Assembly (NCBI GenBank): GCA_001939145.1
Contig: LSRX01000498.1
Span: forward strand, 125,556-189,555
Length of the DNA stretch: 64,000 bases
Origin: Symbiodinium microadriaticum
Taxonomy: Eukaryota; Sar; Dinophyceae; Suessiales; Symbiodiniaceae
Direction: 5' to 3'
Both the position numbers and the translations under genes were made by a program. Shown piece by piece: positions 42,390 to 54,174 of the stretch. Within the stretch, counting starts at the first letter, position 1; every line of letters starts with the position of its first letter. The notes beneath the pieces are model-generated. The model saw only the letters and a list, made by a program, of their open reading frames with translations, was not told the origin of the DNA and ran no database searches.

Positions 42390-45300
42390 ATGGACTATCC
42401 CTGCGCTCTCGCGGGTCCCGCTTGCCATGGGCTTTGCTATACACCGGCATCGCCAGTTCTTAACTGGCAGCCGCATCCTAAAACCAGCCTGCATACTCAT
42501 CGTATGCGTCACGCGAGATTTCTGCCTGTGCTAGGCCAACGTTGCTGCAAGATTTTGGGGTTTTTGATTGGGTTTAGTTCTCTCCCCCTGCAAGTTTGGT
42601 CTGCACCTAATCCTGAGATTCGGACCGCTTTGGGGTATTTGTTCCTGCCGGATCCCGGCCCTGGTGGCACTCCACCGCATGGAGGTCGTATTGTAGATGA
42701 CGCTCCGCTGGAAGCGTCTAGAAGCAATAGACTTCCTGCTGATCTTCCGCCCGCCGAGGACCACAGACTCGTCACGAGAGTGCCCCCACCTCTTCCCGGG
42801 TCAGCACCTAACTATGCAGATGCATCCATCCTCGGGATCACTATCTATGCGCCTTTCTTCGTGCCGACATTCTTTGGCCTTCGCATGCCAAACAATATGT
42901 GCCTTGAGGATGTCTTGGCGGCCGTTCGCGCTGTTGGGCACATGCCGAGCCGAGACCTGGATGTAATTGTCCCTATTTCCAGACAGCGCTTTGACTGTTC
43001 ACTTGGATTGCTTGCTTTCCCATCGTCTCTCCTTCAAACGTTGCCGGCGATGTGTCCTGTCATTCTTGACCTGACCCGAGTTGGCGGACATTATCATGCG
43101 GACTCGATCCCATGTAATCTCAAGCGCCAAGAGTTCACTGAACATATAGCCACCCTTATTTGGTATCTTGAGGATGAGATAGAAATCTGGGTGGACGCCT
43201 CTGAGTTGCCCGCTTCCCATGGCACTCTTGCCTATGCTCCGGGATCGGTCTTTACGGTTGTGCTCCGAGGAATCGGCCCCATGCGAACTTACACGGTGAG
43301 TGACGTCCTGTCGCCACAAGCAAACTGGGGGCCCTTTGAGCATTCTCCGTCCCCAAGAACATCTATGGGCTCTGCCATCGTGGACACCAGAGAGGCTGCG
43401 TACCTTTCTGTATCAATGTTGTCCCCTTTGTGGCCTGACACGGACGTGCGCAGAGCATTGAAGCTCGCACCAACGGATGGCATTCTTCCTACTGAGTTCC
43501 ATGTGCGCTTGGACGTCCATGGTAAGCACTGCCACACGGTGTTTGCCGGCCCTGCAGATCAGTCCCCATGGCTGCTTGATTTCAGGCCCTTAGGGTTTCA
43601 AATGAGGGTCACATATAGTCAATTAGAGCCCGACCTTAAGACTATCATAGCTGCTCTGGGAGACGTCGACCTTGGACACCAGTCCATACGAGTTCACAAG
43701 GTTCCGACTAAGGCGAAGACTTCCGTTTACTTACCGTGTCTCGTGATCCGTCCGGACCTCGGTGAGACCTCGGATCGACAGGATGCTGCCTGCGTGCCTA
43801 CGGACCTTTTGCCGGAGCAAACTAGGTTTGTTGCAAGTTGGGACGAGGATTTTCCCGAGGTAGGTGAAAGGCAAGATTTCCTGCCACAGGTTTCCCTCAA
43901 AGGCCCCTCCGAGGCGACACCTAACCTGCAGTTGGCGGTCGACAACGTTGTTGCAGCAGGTGATGCTGCACTTCTTCCAGCTCCTTTCCATCGCATCGGA
44001 GATATCCCACCAGAACACCCTCAGCACCAAGCAGCAGTAATTGATGGTGAGGATGAATCCGAAGTCGTCCTGGATGTTGTCTTCCTCTTGTTTTCACAGG
44101 ATATGACGCCGGAACATATCCGGCTAAGTCTTACTATGCCCTGTTCGCTTGATGATGTACTGCTCGCCCTTGCTGATGCGTGTGATCCTGGCAGATACGT
44201 GCTCTTCCCAGAACATACTCCTGCCAGGCCACAGCCTTCTCAATGGTGGATTGCTATCATCGCCCAGCCGGCATGGGCTCTGCATGAGCCGACCATCCTT
44301 TTGAACCCCTCTTCAGTCGACGGACGCTGTTTTGTTGCGTCTGCCCCGCACTTTTTCAGCAGGGGTCAGATTCTCCGTCTGGCCGGGCTGATTGACGACG
44401 GCACTTTTGAGGTATTTCCATTCCTCGCCCATGAACCTATGACTGCCGATGATGTCATCCGTCTAGTTCCCTGCGGGACAGTGACTGTCAACCGAGCCGG
44501 AGGACGACGAGTTGTACAAGGGCATCTCATCGAAAATATGCTTTTAGGCCAGACCATGTGGGACGCCAATCCGGATCTCCCCTCCCCACCGCTTGGTGAG
44601 CGTAGTCTTCTCATACATGGACAAGGCAGCGGGGTCATACATCCGCGCTCTAGCACGGGACCTCCCACGAGTGACGAAGTTGCTGCTCTCTGCGGCGCAA
44701 GATCGGACACCATTCGCCTGACCTCGGCTAGTTTAGCCGCACAAGATGTGCTCAGTCAAGGGTACATATGTCAGCACCTTTTCGGTGTATCTTTCATGGA
44801 AGATAATCTCCTTGCTGCTGGAGAAGCCCATGAATACGTAGCCTTTGTGGACTGCAGAGCTCTGCTTCAAGGATGGTCGATGGAGACCAGCACGGACGGA
44901 CGCTTGTCCCACGCAGAGATGACCAATTGGATGGACACGTTTGCACCGCCTAACTGGCAACCGCAAATCGAAGGTGCCCCCATCGAAGACGGATTCCTGG
45001 TTGTGCCACACGGGGCTGTACTCACCGCCTCATATGTACCCGTTTCGTCTCCCGAGTGCCAGTGCGGAAGTGATGTTGAGCACGATGCTGCAGAAGACGA
45101 GGAAGATGATAGCGACTCTTCCGGACCCGCTAGCAGTAGCCCCGGTAGGGAGTCACCTCCCACTGCGGAGCAGCAGGCACACCCCACAGGCCCCAGTGCT
45201 GGTAGCCGTGTGCCTTCTTCGCGAACGACCTCACGTAGTCGCAGCCGTGGAAGCCGTGGAAGGACCCCTGCCAATTTTGCTGTACACCCAACCTGTCCTC

Positions 45301-47387
45301 CTGCTGCTGGCGTGTTTCTTCTGCGCGCAATGTATGCGCCGGTTGCAACAGCCTGTGCTGTGCCTCGCGCTTGCTCTGACGGGTCGTTTTCGTCATTAGG
45401 CGGCTTTCGCACCCCCGAGCCTTCGTTTAGAGACTCTAGGGTTGCAATAGTCCTTTTTTGCCTGATGGGTTCTGCCCTCCTGTGCTGGATACTATTCCGA
45501 AGCCGATATTGTGCATCCCATCTGTTTGCCTCTCTTCGGGACCACAAAATCAGCGCTGAGCCCACGACCTGCACGGACACGGATCAAGCAAGACTGGATG
45601 CCCTGCGTTCCGTGACACGACGCCTGGGCGGACAATGGCCAGTTCCTTTGCGACCGCTAGACCCAGACGAGTTTCCCTTGGATCCAGATGAAGACGAGGA
45701 ATCTGAAGGATTGATGCTCGGGCAAGCCGTCTCCGTTCAAGTTTCCTGTGTGGTCCTGAAGTTTGACTTCATGCCTGAAGTCATAAATGTTTCTCTAAGC
45801 GTGCCCTGCACTAATGCCGAAGCCCTGAGCCTTACGCAGCATGCCCGAGATCCTTACATTCGAACGGCCTTTCCCCTGCTGACTGCTGTTACACCGCAAC
45901 CCCTTCCTGGACATATTGTCTGCATAGGTGTTCCAGCTTGGGATTTAGGCTGCTGCATCTGCATCGATGCCCGTGCCATCGATCGTCGTCTCTTTGTTGC
46001 ATATGCCCCCGCATACGCTCTCCGTCGTGATCTCCTTTTTTTGGCTGATATTCCCGGCGTGATTGAGCTAGATGTGTGGATTGCAGGTGACGAGGTGCCA
46101 CTGGCCGAAGATGTTTTTGCTCATTTACGACCGGGTACTCTTGTCAGTTTCCTTCCCCGTGAGGCCCGTCCAGTCGATGTGCCACCACTTGGCCAGCTCC
46201 TGCTATCCTTACGGTGGTGGGATGATACAGGCGATTTTCCTACCCCACACATTGACCGTGCTTATTGCCTTGTCATTGGAAGCCAGGCTCGTCTGTATGT
46301 CGCGGATTACTCTGTGCCTACGCGATTTAGGCAGGAAATTGCGGCAATTGCCGGTGTCTCATGTGCTGGTATGCGGCTGTCCCCCGCCCATCCTAGACCT
46401 TTGAATGTGTCGCTTCAGGGAGTCCCCTGCCGTACGGTTGTCGCAGTAGGGGAAATTTCTTTGACACCTCAGTCCGGATCTAGTGAACAGGTCCTGGTTG
46501 ATTGCCGCCAACTCGCTGAAGGCTGGAAGGCTATAGTTGCACTGAACGGCCGACTTGATGTCGCCGGTCTCATGCACGACCTTGAGGATCTTCGACCTAG
46601 GGGATGGCGATTTCGGACAGTTCCTGCAGCTGGGGATGATGGATATCTCTCAGTTATACCGGGCCAGGTGATTGTTCTCTCTCTTGCCATGGCTCCTCAG
46701 CATCTCACCAACAATGCGTCGGGCTCCTCTTCTTCGCCTCCAGCTCGCGAGAATGCACCTACTGAGCCTGAGGTGCAGGGCACAGGTGATGAAGAGGTGA
46801 GTGATAGCAACCCTGCCGACGGGTCCGAACCAACTCCTGACCCAGAAGATGGGGATAATGAACCAGCAGATGAAGGAACTCCAGGGCTTACAACCTTACA
46901 ATTTGCGGTGTTCACCCCAGAATATACGCCCGAATTCCTCAGCATACCTGCACACCTTCCTGAGCCCATTCCCCGGATCCTGATCATGATTGCTCGTGCA
47001 AGAGATCCGGCAAGGCATCAACTTTTCCCCCGTCTTTTACCTGTACGGGTGCAGCCCGCTCTGCCTTTCGCATGTGTTATTGCACTTCCGGATTGGGACT
47101 TTGAGGGAGTACCAGTCTTGATTGCGTGCGATTTGCCGCGCTTCCGGGTCTTTGCGGACATTTTGCCTGCTTTCCTTGTCCGGGAAGCTGCCCTTCGCAT
47201 TGCAGAACTCGACGAAACCACCAATGCAGAGGTTTTCTTGAGCGACATCCCCTGGGCTTTCCAAGGCATGTCCCGTTTGTACCTTGCCGCCGGAGACCTC
47301 ATTCGCATCTGCTCTAACGATCATCCCGTTGTGCCACCGATCGAATTTATTGGCTATTGTCTGATCGACGGCCGCAGCGTTTCTTGA
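42390..47387 (+). pseudogene. LINE ORF2 segment a: N-terminal hydrophobic segment and repeats 0 to 3 (first half)
   Basis: 1,665 codons from ATG 42390. A second ATG at 42504 would start exactly before a signal-like stretch (residues ~52-72, KILGFLIGFSSLPLQVWSA), so the true start is open. The segment holds four related units of an unrecognised domain: ~146-455, 558-885, 1115-1436, and 1502 to the end, continued in segment b. Shared signatures are LVDCRQLAEGW / FVDCRALLQGW / LLDFRPLGFQM, PAWDL / PDWDF, RRDLLFLADIP-like, and DGYLSVIPGQVI / DGFLVVPHGAVL. Linkers are acidic or Ser/Pro-rich (889-960 with RSRSRGSRGR; 1440-1500). A second hydrophobic segment lies at 1017-1037 (VAIVLFCLMGSALLCWILF). 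It ends by a frameshift near 47357-47387 inside repeat 3. Function of the repeats is unknown. Confidence 0.8.
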
Positions 47388-49975
47388 TTGGGGAAGGCCT
47401 TTTACCACCCCTCGCGGAAGCTCTTGCCACAATGCTTGATCTGCCTGAAGATGACCTTGTGGTCGCTCCGGCTATGGGTCCGGTGCGAGATTTTGCGCAT
47501 GCTGGCTTCCCTGCGAGGCAAGTTATGGTAGCAGTACAGCGGGAGCTAGAAGGAGACGTCCCTTTTGTCCTCGACCAACGCCCTTTACTGCTCGGTATGC
47601 AATGGGCATTCGCTCGGAATGGTCGAGTAAATGTCCAAGACCTATGCCTGCGGCATCAGCGCCGTTGCCCGCCTGGACACTTCCTGCGTGTGATTGGCGG
47701 ATATGCTGCTGGCGACCTGGGGAATCATTATCGTTATGTGTACCCTGGACAGCTGATTGTTGTGACGTACCGGCCTTTCCGCTCCAGTCCGGATGCTTGG
47801 TACCCTGATGAGGATGACCATCCACCACCAGATGATCGAAGTGACCGCCCTCCCGATGCAGGTGAGGATTCACACAGTGATGCCAATCTGCCATCTGCTG
47901 CATCCTCCTCTTCTCGTCCAGATGCAGGAACAGGCAGTACACAGCAAGGCTTTGGTGCACAAGGCTGTGACACAAATAGACGTTGCTCTTGTGTCACTCA
48001 GTGCAGTGCAGGTGCGAACATGTGGAGTTTTGGTTTTAAGCGCGACGCCTGCGATTCAGGCAACCCAATCTTCACCTCTATTCGTTACCTGCATCTGTTG
48101 TTTTGCTGCACTGTGCTTGCATGTTGTCAGTTCCTGGGGCCCTCTCTCTCAGTGTTGGACGACCCACTGTCAACATATCGTGGCCCTATCGTTGGTATGC
48201 ACTTCACATGCGTCGTTGGCCTTCTCTGTGTTATTGGGTCCATCGCTAGCCTTGAGTGGGCATTTCGCCCTTCTATCGGACGAGGCGATGCTCGGACTGG
48301 GCGTCGAAGGCTGCCTCATCTAGGCCTCTCCTCTGTCCGTACTGGACTGTTCTTTCTTGTCGCCTTCTCTTTTCTCTGCACTGTAAGTGCTGGGCGACTT
48401 GAACCGCAACACGAAGCATATGTGACTCGATGTTCAGCCGAAGGACGGCAGAATGCGCTTCGACCCAGGATTATTCCAACCCCACTTCGCAGTAGGTATG
48501 GCCAGGGGCGGATGATCCCCCTACAAAGTCCATCGTATGGGTGTGAGGAGTCATCTCCCCTCATTCTGGGACCACTTCGCACTTTGCTTGAGGAAAGTAC
48601 TGCCGCCCATGACTCAGAGGCTTTTTTCTGTGCGGCCACTTTGCTCGAAACCCTGATTGAGTGTTTTGGCCAGACATGCGTCCCTTCTGACAGCCGCTCT
48701 GCTGGTGCATCTAGTTTTAGGCGTGAACGGGATCCTGGCCAGGTGCCACGAGATCGCTCTGCTCTTCCCGTGCTTTGCTTGGATAATCTTGTAGCGCCAC
48801 CTGCACACGCGTCCCCACAGCAACTCTCCGACCCTCCAGTGTTCGACCTTGATAACAGACAATGCCTGCTTCCGGGGTCATCCAGCAGGATTGGGGAGTT
48901 GCTTCACCATGCTGCAGTTGCTTCTTTTCAGGGCGTTCCAGAGCTCGTGCACATTCCGCCCGTTTGCCGGGCCTGGATCAAAGCGGGCTGTGTGGGGCGA
49001 TCACCTACCCCCCATGAGTTGCTTGTCCTGACCTCAGATGGATCCTTCACTTCCTCCAGTCAAAGTGTTGGATGGGGGATTGTTTGCAGTCTTGCCAACA
49101 ACCTTGAGACCTTGCCTGGCCAATTTGTGGGCTGCCTTTTTGGTGACATGCATTCCCTCTTTGCAGAGGGCATTGCGGCAGATGTCTGTAAAGATGCTTA
49201 TACTGCCGAGGTTTCAGGTTTGGTAGGCTGTGCTCTTCTCGCATTACAGCTCCGCGTCTGCTGCCCGATCGTGATCCGTGCCGACAACGTGTCGGCACTG
49301 GAAGGGACCCGAGGAGCATCCCAGATGCGCAATGATGTGATATGTCAGGCTGCTCGCTGTTTGCATGCGGCTGCTGCACAACATACTAGTGGCCCCCTGC
49401 AGTACTCTCACGTCCCGGGACATTCTGGCGAGGTTGCTAATGAGCTTGCTGATGCCCTCGCTAAGTACGGGGCCTCTGGCAGACAGGCTCTCTCCCCGCT
49501 CTGCTTTCCGCGTTTCAGTACTCCAGATGACATTGCAATGTTGCGATGGCTGCCTCATGTTTGTTTGACCGCGGCTCGGTCCAACGAGGTGCCCTCTCTA
49601 TATGAACAAGTCCTATCTTGGAGCCGAGAACCAGGTGCATGCATGCATCCGCCTACCTTCGCGATGCAGCCATTTCTGCGTGCATTTCCAGCTTCAGACG
49701 CTGGCAGCACCACTGAGCCTGTGGGACCTTCCATCCATTGGACTATTGTAAGCTTTAACGCTCTCTCCTTGCATGATGGGGAGGCGCCAAAAGCTCATAT
49801 GACAGGATTGCATGGAGCTGTTGGCCGACCTTCCCTTCTCAAGACATCTCTGGAGATTGCGTCTGTGCAGATGGCGGGCATACAGGAATGCCGCACTCCC
49901 AAAGGCACTTTGCATTGCGGTCCCTTCACGCGTTTTTCGTCCGGTGCGGATGACAAATCTTGTTTTGGTGTATAG
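47357..49975 (+). pseudogene. LINE ORF2 segment b: end of repeat 3, hydrophobic segments, RNase H, start of endonuclease
   Basis: Continues segment a in the -1 frame. The first codon listed is TTG, so this is a continuation and not a separate gene. Residues 1-141 complete repeat 3 (VLDQRPLLLGM, YVYPGQLIVV). An acidic Pro/Ser linker (146-200) follows, then hydrophobic stretches at ~243-261, 276-297 and 326-346. The RNase H type-1 domain is at ~555-705, with Asp561 (TSDGSF), Glu of TAEVSGL, Asp of RADNVSA, and the HVPGHSGEVANELADALAK block starting at His685, so all catalytic acidic positions are present. The AP-like endonuclease begins at ~795 (SFNALSL, Asn801) with Glu844 in IQECR. It is interrupted by a second -1 frame change around 49960-49975. 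Confidence 0.85.
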
Positions 49976-51246
49976 AGCTGTGGGTACATGACAAGTGCCC
50001 GTGCCCTCCGTCGTCAATTGTTGTCTTGCATTCCTCGCCTACTATTCTGATTGCGGCTGGCCGATGCGAGGGGCAGACCCTCCGTCTTGCCGTTGCACAT
50101 GGCCCACACCGGGCCCATACATCTTCAGTCAAGCAGGCATGGTGGAAAAAGTTCAACCACATATGCCACTCCTATGATGGTCAAGGAGCGTGGATCCTTA
50201 TGTTGGACGCCAACTGCCGTGTTGGTAGCTCCACGTCAGATGCTATCGGTGAATGGCAAGCTGACCCTGAGGATGAGTCTGGTCATCTTTTCCATAAGGT
50301 GCTTCTTGAAGTTGATGCTTGGCTCCCTGCCACCTTCAGTCACTCGATGTCTGGGAGTGGAGGTACCCTCCGGCAGAAGCGCAGTGGCGTCTTAGACCGG
50401 TCTGACTTTGTGGCGGTCCCTGGTCCTTGGAGATCCGGATGGTGCCAAGCTCGGGTTGAGCCACGAATTTCTGCGGGGCACGTATTGGTTGATCATCTGG
50501 CTGCTCTTGTCACCTTGGAAGTATCATTCCTCCCCTGCAAACCCGCTACTAAACGGGCTGTGCGTATTGATGTCGAAGCCCTCGCTGACCCAGCCAATGA
50601 TTCAGTTGTAAGCCAGATTATCCACACAGCTCCCAGGCCTGAATGGACTGTGGATGCTAGTGAGCATGCTGCCCTGCTGGTTGATCATTTGTATCGGGGT
50701 TTGTCGACAGCCTTCCCTGTCCAACGCAAGCGAATGCGTGTTGGATACCTTTCTGAGCAAAGTGAGGCCATCCACCGGGTTGTTGCTAGCTTGAGGCACT
50801 CACTCCGCAATCGAAAGGCTGCTCACAGATTGACATTCATCCGGTGCGCATGGCTTGCCTGGCAGTCCGGCACGGAGTCCTTCCATGCCTTCTTCTGTGG
50901 CAAGTGGCTCTTGCAGCTTGAGGTTCGTATCGGGCTTGACTGCATGCTGATGCGGCGATATGGGGTAGCCCTACGACGAAGCTGTCGAGAAGACCGCAAC
51001 CAAATGTATGCCAGGCTGGCTGCTGAGGTGGCAGATGCACCCCTTGCCGAAATGCATCACGCCGTTAAGCGCGTTCTACGCCCGAGAAAGTTTCGCAAAG
51101 CCGGCGTTGAACCCTTGCCCACACTCTATAAGGCAGATGGTTCTCAGTGCATGTCGGAAACAGAGATCACTACCACTTGGCGTGAGCACTTCCGTGTCCT
51201 AGAAGGCGGGACCGAAACCTCACCTACCTGTCTTCTCTCTGAGTGA
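49960..51246 (+). pseudogene. LINE ORF2 segment c: rest of endonuclease and RT N-terminal region
   Basis: Continuation (TTG first codon) in the next frame. ELWVHDK matches the strand after the Glu motif of exonuclease-endonuclease-phosphatase fold proteins. Catalytic-type residues follow: Asp83 and Asn85 in MLDANCRVG, Asp149 in DRSDFVAVP, and Asp178-His179 in LVDHLAAL. This corresponds to the nick-making endonuclease for target-primed reverse transcription. Residues ~250-420 form the helical region before the RT core. The frame stops at TGA 51244-51246 although the same frame continues at once into RT. A CGA codon changed to TGA would explain it. Confidence 0.85.
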
Positions 51247-53460
51247 CGGCGCTGCCAAACTGCCTTTGAAGGTGCCGATCAGATTGACGCTGCAGAGCTT
51301 CCAACTTGGCTTGACCTTGAGGCCTCTTTTCGCCACATGTCAGGCCGCAAGGCGGCTGGCCCAGACTTACTGCCTCCTATGCTGTGCAGGCGCTTTAGTC
51401 CCCAACTGACTACTGTATTCTGGCCTCTACTGCTCAAAACTATGTGCAGGGCTTCAGAAGCAGCAGGCATGAAGGGAGGGATCCTTCACCACATTGGCAA
51501 GCCGCAGCCCAAAGCTCCACACACATGTGATGCCCATCGTGGAATCTTAGTGCAGTCGGCCTTTTCTAAGGCCTTCCATCGATCGCTGCGAGGTCTTTTG
51601 GTCCGCCATTGGTCTCGATCAGCACTCCCCCTGCAGATCGGGGGCAGAGCCGGTTGCAGCGCTTTCTTTGGCAGCCTTTGCTCTCGTGCCATGTTGGCAT
51701 ACGCTCGTGCACAGGGCCTTTCGGCAGGCCTCATATTCATCGACCTGTCTTCGGCTTACTATGCAGTCATTCGGGAGACCCTTTTCGGCAAAGGACTTTC
51801 CGACCGTCCGGTCGAAGAAATCGCTGCAGCTCTGAATCTTAGTACTGACGATCTCCAGGAGCTTACTCGCCTGATAGAGCAGGATGCTGTCTTACCACAA
51901 CAGGGTGCATCGGACTTCATGCAAGAAATTGCCAGAGAGTTCCACCAGCAGACCTGGTTCATCCTTTCGGGCGATTCACAGATGATTGCCACCCATCGGG
52001 GTACGCGCCCAGGTGGTACTCTGGCAGACATCCTTTTTAGCCTTCTGTTTGGACAAGCTCTTCGGCGTCGCAAGTCAAGCAGCCTCAGGGTCGCTGTTCC
52101 TCAGATTCAGTGGCAAGGCGTCCGCACGCCTTTCCCTGCGGCGTGCGCGCCAGACACCCCAAGCAAGGACGTCTCCGATGTCGTGTACGCGGATGACTTG
52201 TGCATTCCGGTTGTGTGTGCTGAGGCCTCACAGCTCAGGCATACGGTCTCTGCAGTCGCAGCTGATACTTTTGATACGCTGGCTCCACGCGCTTTGCGGG
52301 TGAACTTTGGACCCACTAAGACTGCAGCCATCGTATCCCCGGTTGGGCATGGGTCCCGTCAAGCTCGACAAGAAATGTTTGGAACCCTTCGTGGCAGAGT
52401 GCCGATTTGGGCGGAATCCAGAGGCATGCAGTGGCTAGATCTTGTAGCACGCTACAGGCATTTGGGTTCCGTGCTTCTTTACGATGGGACGATGACAGCG
52501 GACGTGAAACACCGCCTTGCGCTTGCGCGCACTGCCTTTCGGGATGGCAAAAGGAGGCTCTTTGCCTGCAAAGATATACCCCTCCAGAAACGAGCGGTCC
52601 TTTTTAGAGGACATGTCTTGTCGACTTTGCTTGCGGGGGTGGGAAGCTGGCCTCGCCTCGGCATCTGTGACTGGAAGATCTTTAGCCGTGGTGTTTTTTC
52701 ACTCTACCGCCAATTGCTGGGTCTTCGTGCTGATGGCAAGTGGAATTATACAGCAGATCAGTTGCTCGCGATGACTGGCCTGCCGTCACCGCAATGCCTG
52801 TTGCATGTTGAGCGTCTCCGCTTATTAAGTCAGATGGTACGGAGTGGCCCTGATGAGATCTGGGCTCTGGTTGGACAATTTGAACCGTACAAGGAGGCTT
52901 TGCGTGATGCCGGCGCTTGGCTCCTGTCTGCTGTTGGCACTACGGTATGCCTTGGCACAATTGAACAGGACTGGCCTAGCTGGTCAACTTTCATGTCCCA
53001 GTCGCCCGGCAAGTGGAAAGGCGTTTTGAAGCGTGCTGAAGCATGGTATGATGAGGCTACTCGGCTTCGCGCGGAATTTGACACTGTTGTTCGTTCCGTT
53101 TGGCAACCGCTTCGGCCTACCTCCTCCACCCCCCTGGCGGGATTGGAACACGGCTGTCTGATCTGCGGTCTCGCCTTCGCCTCCCGTCAACAATGGGGCG
53201 CACACGCCCAAAAACTGCACGGATATCGTAACGCCGCTACCCAACATGCCAAGGGCCGCCTGTGCCAGGCATGCGGCTCTCAGTACTCTACCCAGGCCAG
53301 GCTTCGCTGCCACCTGTTGTCCTCAGCACGCTGCCTTCAGTTTCTTGCGCAGGGTGGTGCTAGAGCCAATGTTCAGACTTGGACTGATGGTCACGTTCAA
53401 GCTCCCGCTTTACGCGGATGGGGGCAAGCACACCTCCCTGCCGCGCAACCAGAAACATGA
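51247..53460 (+). pseudogene. LINE ORF2 segment d: reverse transcriptase and Cys/His fingers
   Basis: Same frame as segment c after one TGA. Numbered from the ATG at 51337: RT fingers KAAGPDLLPP (5-14), motif A FIDLSSAYY with Asp136, motif B RGTRPGGTLADILFSLLF (221-238), and motif C VVYADDLCIPVV with Asp286-Asp287. KTAAI and YRHLGSVL mark the palm end and thumb, as in LINE RTs. Two fingers follow: C607-x2-C610-x12-H623-x4-H628 and C643-x2-C646-x12-H659-x6-C666. The catalytic residues are intact, so the RT itself is not visibly damaged. It ends at a second in-frame TGA (53458-53460), again compatible with loss of a CGA. Confidence 0.92.
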
Positions 53461-54174
53461 GCTGAGCTACGCAAGCGTCTTGACACTTTCCAAGCAGCCT
53501 CAGACCAAGAAATATACGACGAGGTTGTCAGGCATGTTGCACCTTTGCCAGTTCTCCATTGTACCCTGAGCCTTTGGAGGGATGGACTACCTCCGGGAAC
53601 CCTGCGTGATTCAGCTTCGGAAGTTCTGCTTGTGCTCTCTCCGGAGCATCTCTGCAGTGGATTTGCAGGCCGCGGATCGGAGGATAGAGAGGTCGAGGAC
53701 GACTTCTCCCCTCTCCTCCTTCCAACGCGCCTTCGATGCCCGGCGACTGCACCATCTGTCCTGGCTGTTGGTGTTCCGCAGGATAGCTGGCTATCGTTCT
53801 GGGGATTTGCAACATGCCCTATCCAGCCGGTTACATTGGATTTCCTTGCCTCATCTGAGCAGGAAGGGGTCCGATGTCATGGAGTTTTCGTGGACTTCCC
53901 GATTCCCCCATGCGGAACCCAGCCGCTTCGGCACCCACCCACAGGACCTCTTCGGGCAACCCGGGCACAGTGCGAATGGGGCCGTAAGTTGCTGCAGGTA
54001 TTCCAATGCTTGTTTCGTACAGCTCTGCTTGGTCGACCTGCGCGATTGCGCTTAGCAATGAAGCCTCAGGATTTCGAGCCCATCACCACATGGGTTGCAC
54101 AGACTGGCCTAAATCAGGCTAGGCCTCAGGCTTCGTTGTCATCCTGTTTCACTTTTGAATTTGTTTTGCATTAG
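53461..54174 (+). pseudogene. LINE ORF2 segment e: C-terminal domain
   Basis: Same frame as the RT, continuing directly after the TGA (AELRKRLDTFQAASDQEIYD...). About 238 codons to TAG at 54172. No known domain. The last ~100 residues are conserved in the truncated copy on the - strand at 11.5 kb, ending CFTFEF versus CFTLEF. Conservation in two diverged copies argues that the segment was translated in ancestors, hence that the TGA at 53458 is a mutation or is read through. Confidence 0.75.

Noticed and set aside
47357..49975. Segment b as an independent gene with its own start
   Set aside because: Its listed first codon is TTG and repeat 3 continues directly from segment a, so it is a frameshifted continuation.
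40153..54058. Many - strand and other-frame open frames of 60-237 codons inside the LINE
   Set aside because: Shadows of the GC-rich + strand coding sequence; none carries its own recognisable motifs.
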